Source of the DNA: CAIQPS01 sp963783835
GTDB taxonomy: Bacteria; Actinomycetota; Thermoleophilia; RBG-16-64-13
DNA length: 64,000 bases
Direction: 5' to 3'
Assembly: GCA_963783835.1 (NCBI GenBank)
Contig: CAWAOX010000006.1
Coordinates: forward strand, 1 to 64,000
Shown: positions 62,276 through 64,000 of the stretch, piece after piece
Position numbering within the stretch: the first letter of the stretch is position 1
Layout: each line of letters begins with the position of its first letter
Made by a program: the position numbers and the translations under genes
Notes under the pieces: generated by a model
Databases searched by the model: none
Seen by the model: only the letters and a program-made list of their open reading frames with translations
What the model was told of the DNA's origin: nothing

Positions 62276-63356
62276 TGGACGAAGAACTCAACGAAATCCC
62301 AGGGGGTCCCCCCATCGCCGTTCCGTCCCCGGAGGACCCCGCGGCGCGAAGGACTCCTCGTCCCCTGGTCGAGACGGTGCTGCCCATCGTCATCGTCGCC
62401 GTCATCGTGCTGCTGCTGCCTCTGTTCATCCCCTCCTTCGTTTCGAGCCTGGTCACGAAGATGATGATCTTCGGGCTCTTCGGCATGAGTCTAAACCTCA
62501 TCTGGGGCTATGCGAACATCCCCAGCTTCGGCCACGCCGCCTTCTTCGGAGTGGGTGCGTATACCGCCGCCGTGTTGGTCACCAAGGCCGGGATCTCGAG
62601 CTTCTGGTTCAGCCTGCTGCTCGCCATCATCGTCACGGCGGCAGTAGCGGCGATCCTCGGTGTCCCTGCCTTCCGCGTGTTCGGGGTGGGGGCGGGGCCG
62701 CCAATCCCATCTACTTCCTTCTGGCCACCATCGCCTTCGGGGAGTTGCTCTCCCGTATGGCCATCATCATGCGGCCGGTCACCGGCGGGACGACGGGCCT
62801 GTCGGGGATCCCGAAGGCGCGATATCGGATTCGGGGCCACAGTGAGCGCGGACCAGTACTACTACCTGGTCTTCGTCATAGGCGTCGTCTGCCTCTTCCT
62901 CATGTACCGCATCGTCAACTCGCATTACGGCTACGGCGCTTCGCGGCATCCACGACAACGAGCGGCGCATGCAGGCGTTGGGATACAACACCTGGCTCTA
63001 CAAGTACACGTCGTGGATCGTCGCCGCGGTCTTCGGCGGCGTGGCCGGCGTGCTGTTCGCTTACTTCGGGAGCACGCTCATACCCAACAACCTCGCCATG
63101 GTCACCAGCGACATCTCCTTCCTTCTGGTCATCCTGGGGGGCACGACGGTCTTCTTCGGGCCACTCGTGGCCGCCGTGTTCTACGTGGGGGTCGAGTACG
63201 TGGCCAGCATCTACATGCCTCAGCGCTGGCCTCTTATCTTCGGCGCGCATGTTCGTGATCGCGATCATGATGATCCCCTGGACCAAGGGTCGATATCAGG
63301 GCCTGGGCCCCGAGGTTCTGCGGCTGTGGAAGAAGGTGACCCGTGGCGCTGCTTGA
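62275..63356 (+). CDS. livM: LivM-type ABC permease, four frameshifts
   Basis: About 358 residues after bridging shifts at about 62700, 62820, 62941 and 63245. LivM features: NLIWGYANIPSFGHAAFFGV and GAYTAAVL, GGTTGLSGIPKA, GIHDNERRMQALGYNTW and LYKYTSWIVAAVFGGVAG, ending in LRLWKKVTRGAA. It pairs with LivH upstream. The shifts lie in short G-runs or at isolated bases. Confidence 0.85.
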
Positions 63357-64000
63357 GGCTCAGAGGCCTGTCGGTGCATTTCGGCGGCCTTGCCGCGGTC
63401 AAGAGCGTCACTTTCGGCATCGAGCCGGGCGAGAGGCTGGCCCTCATCGGGCCCAACGGCGCCGGCAAGACGACCCTCTTCAACCTACTCACCGGGCAAC
63501 TGAAGCCCTCCGGAGGGAAGGTCTTCTTCAAAGGGCAGGACATCACCAACGCGTCGGTCTACTCGCGCACGCACCTGGGGATGGCCCGCTCGTTCCAGAT
63601 CACCAGCCTCTTTCCGTACCAGAGCGTCCTGGTCAACGCGATGATCGGTCTGCAAGGGGTGGAGAAGAGCCGGTACAGGTTCTTCCGTCCGCTTTTCAAG
63701 GACCGGGCTCTCCAGGCGGCCGCGCAAGAGTTGCTCGAGTCCACAGACCTGTGGGACCTCAAGGACGAGATCGTCAGCTCGCTGGCGTACGGGCAGCAGC
63801 GGAAGTTGGAGATCGCGCTGAGCCTGGCCAGCCACCCGGAACTGTTGCTGCTGGACGAGCCGAGTTGCGGCCTCACCACCGCCGAGAGCGCGGACATCAC
63901 CAGGAGGATCCGCGACCTGGGCTCCAAGATCACCGTCCTCATGATCGCTCACGACATGGACCTCGTCTTCGGCGTGGCCGAGCGCGTCATACTGCTCCAC
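63343..64000 (+). CDS. livG: LivG-type ABC ATPase, N-terminal part (3' end outside window), one frameshift
   Basis: GTG at 63343, overlapping livM by 14 bases, gives ALLEAQ. One extra base at about 63364 moves to the frame GLSVHFGGLAAVKSV. Walker A GPNGAGKTT, signature LAYGQQRKLEIA, Walker B LLLLDEPSCGL and the H-loop AHDMDLVFG are all present. The gene continues past the end of the window. It energises the second Liv importer. Confidence 0.87.
   Translation, partial: MALLEAQRPVGAFRRPCRGQERHFRHRAGREAGPHRAQRRRQDDPLQPTHRATEALRREGLLQRAGHHQRVGLLAHAPGDGPLVPDHQPLSVPERPGQRDDRSARGGEEPVQVLPSAFQGPGSPGGRARVARVHRPVGPQGRDRQLAGVRAAAEVGDRAEPGQPPGTVAAGRAELRPHHRRERGHHQEDPRPGLQDHRPHDRSRHGPRLRRGRARHTAP

Noticed and set aside
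55805..63370. Programmed frameshifting as explanation for the broken genes
   Set aside because: The sites share no slippery heptamer or downstream structure and occur in many unrelated housekeeping-type genes; poor local sequence is simpler.
1..64000. Insertion sequences, integrases, attachment sites, rRNA
   Set aside because: I looked for transposase or recombinase motifs and rRNA sequence and saw none in the window.

Overview
The window is high-GC DNA with densely packed genes, many GTG starts, TTGACA-type promoters and secreted proteins that carry Thr-rich linkers. Its gene content suggests an anaerobic or facultatively anaerobic organism: indolepyruvate:ferredoxin oxidoreductase, a tungsten-type aldehyde:ferredoxin oxidoreductase, NDP-forming acyl-CoA synthetases, a flavin/Fe-S enoate reductase and a Mo-bis-MGD enzyme with Fe-S and NrfD-type subunits. 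This style fits a deep-branching actinobacterial lineage (Coriobacteriia/Thermoleophilia-like), but the sequence holds no rRNA or other marker to prove it.

Layout. 0-7 kb: a DUF58 protein fragment, a membrane protein, a secreted PepSY-like protein with a two-component system, and two surface lipoproteins with paired chagasin-like domains. 7-8.3 kb: a COG0523 GTPase. 8.4-27 kb: a catabolic cluster (MaoC-like hydratase, dehydrogenases, two SnoaL-like proteins, FadN/FadA beta-oxidation enzymes, an M24-fold protein, an enoate reductase, an HpaB/AbfD-superfamily protein and an NDP-forming acyl-CoA synthetase). Three of its transcription units share an almost identical promoter with a TAGAGCG-AG-CGCTCTA operator, one of them in front of a TetR gene. 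27-32.6 kb: a branched-chain-amino-acid-type ABC importer in which LivM, LivG and LivF are one 916-residue protein. 32.7-45.2 kb: a second catabolic cluster with paralogues of the first (acyl-CoA synthetase, short 3-hydroxyacyl-CoA dehydrogenase, SDR), IorAB, a DUF3237 protein, an EthD-like protein, an MFS transporter, a VOC protein, a GntR regulator and a MerR/TetR double-HTH regulator. 45.3-49.7 kb: a MarR-controlled heterodimeric ABC exporter. 49.8-53.8 kb: a three-subunit molybdoenzyme operon on the minus strand. 54-64 kb: an IclR regulator, an aldehyde:ferredoxin oxidoreductase, a TetR regulator, alanine dehydrogenase, a class III aminotransferase, a MoaF-like protein and a second Liv importer (LivH, LivM, LivG), which runs off the end.

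Working together, the two catabolic clusters and the fused importer look like uptake, CoA activation, ring or double-bond reduction, hydration and thiolysis of an unidentified organic acid. The 54-64 kb group looks like amine or amino-acid transamination, with alanine dehydrogenase recycling the amino group and the tungsten-type oxidoreductase oxidising the aldehyde.

Quality warning. From about 55.8 to 63.4 kb almost every gene is broken by single-base shifts, at 16 sites that I could place. Only the Thr linker of one chagasin-like gene (6.3 kb), and possibly the 3' end of the PepSY gene (2.0 kb), show the same elsewhere. The encoded proteins resume perfectly in another frame each time, so sequence error is more likely than gene decay.
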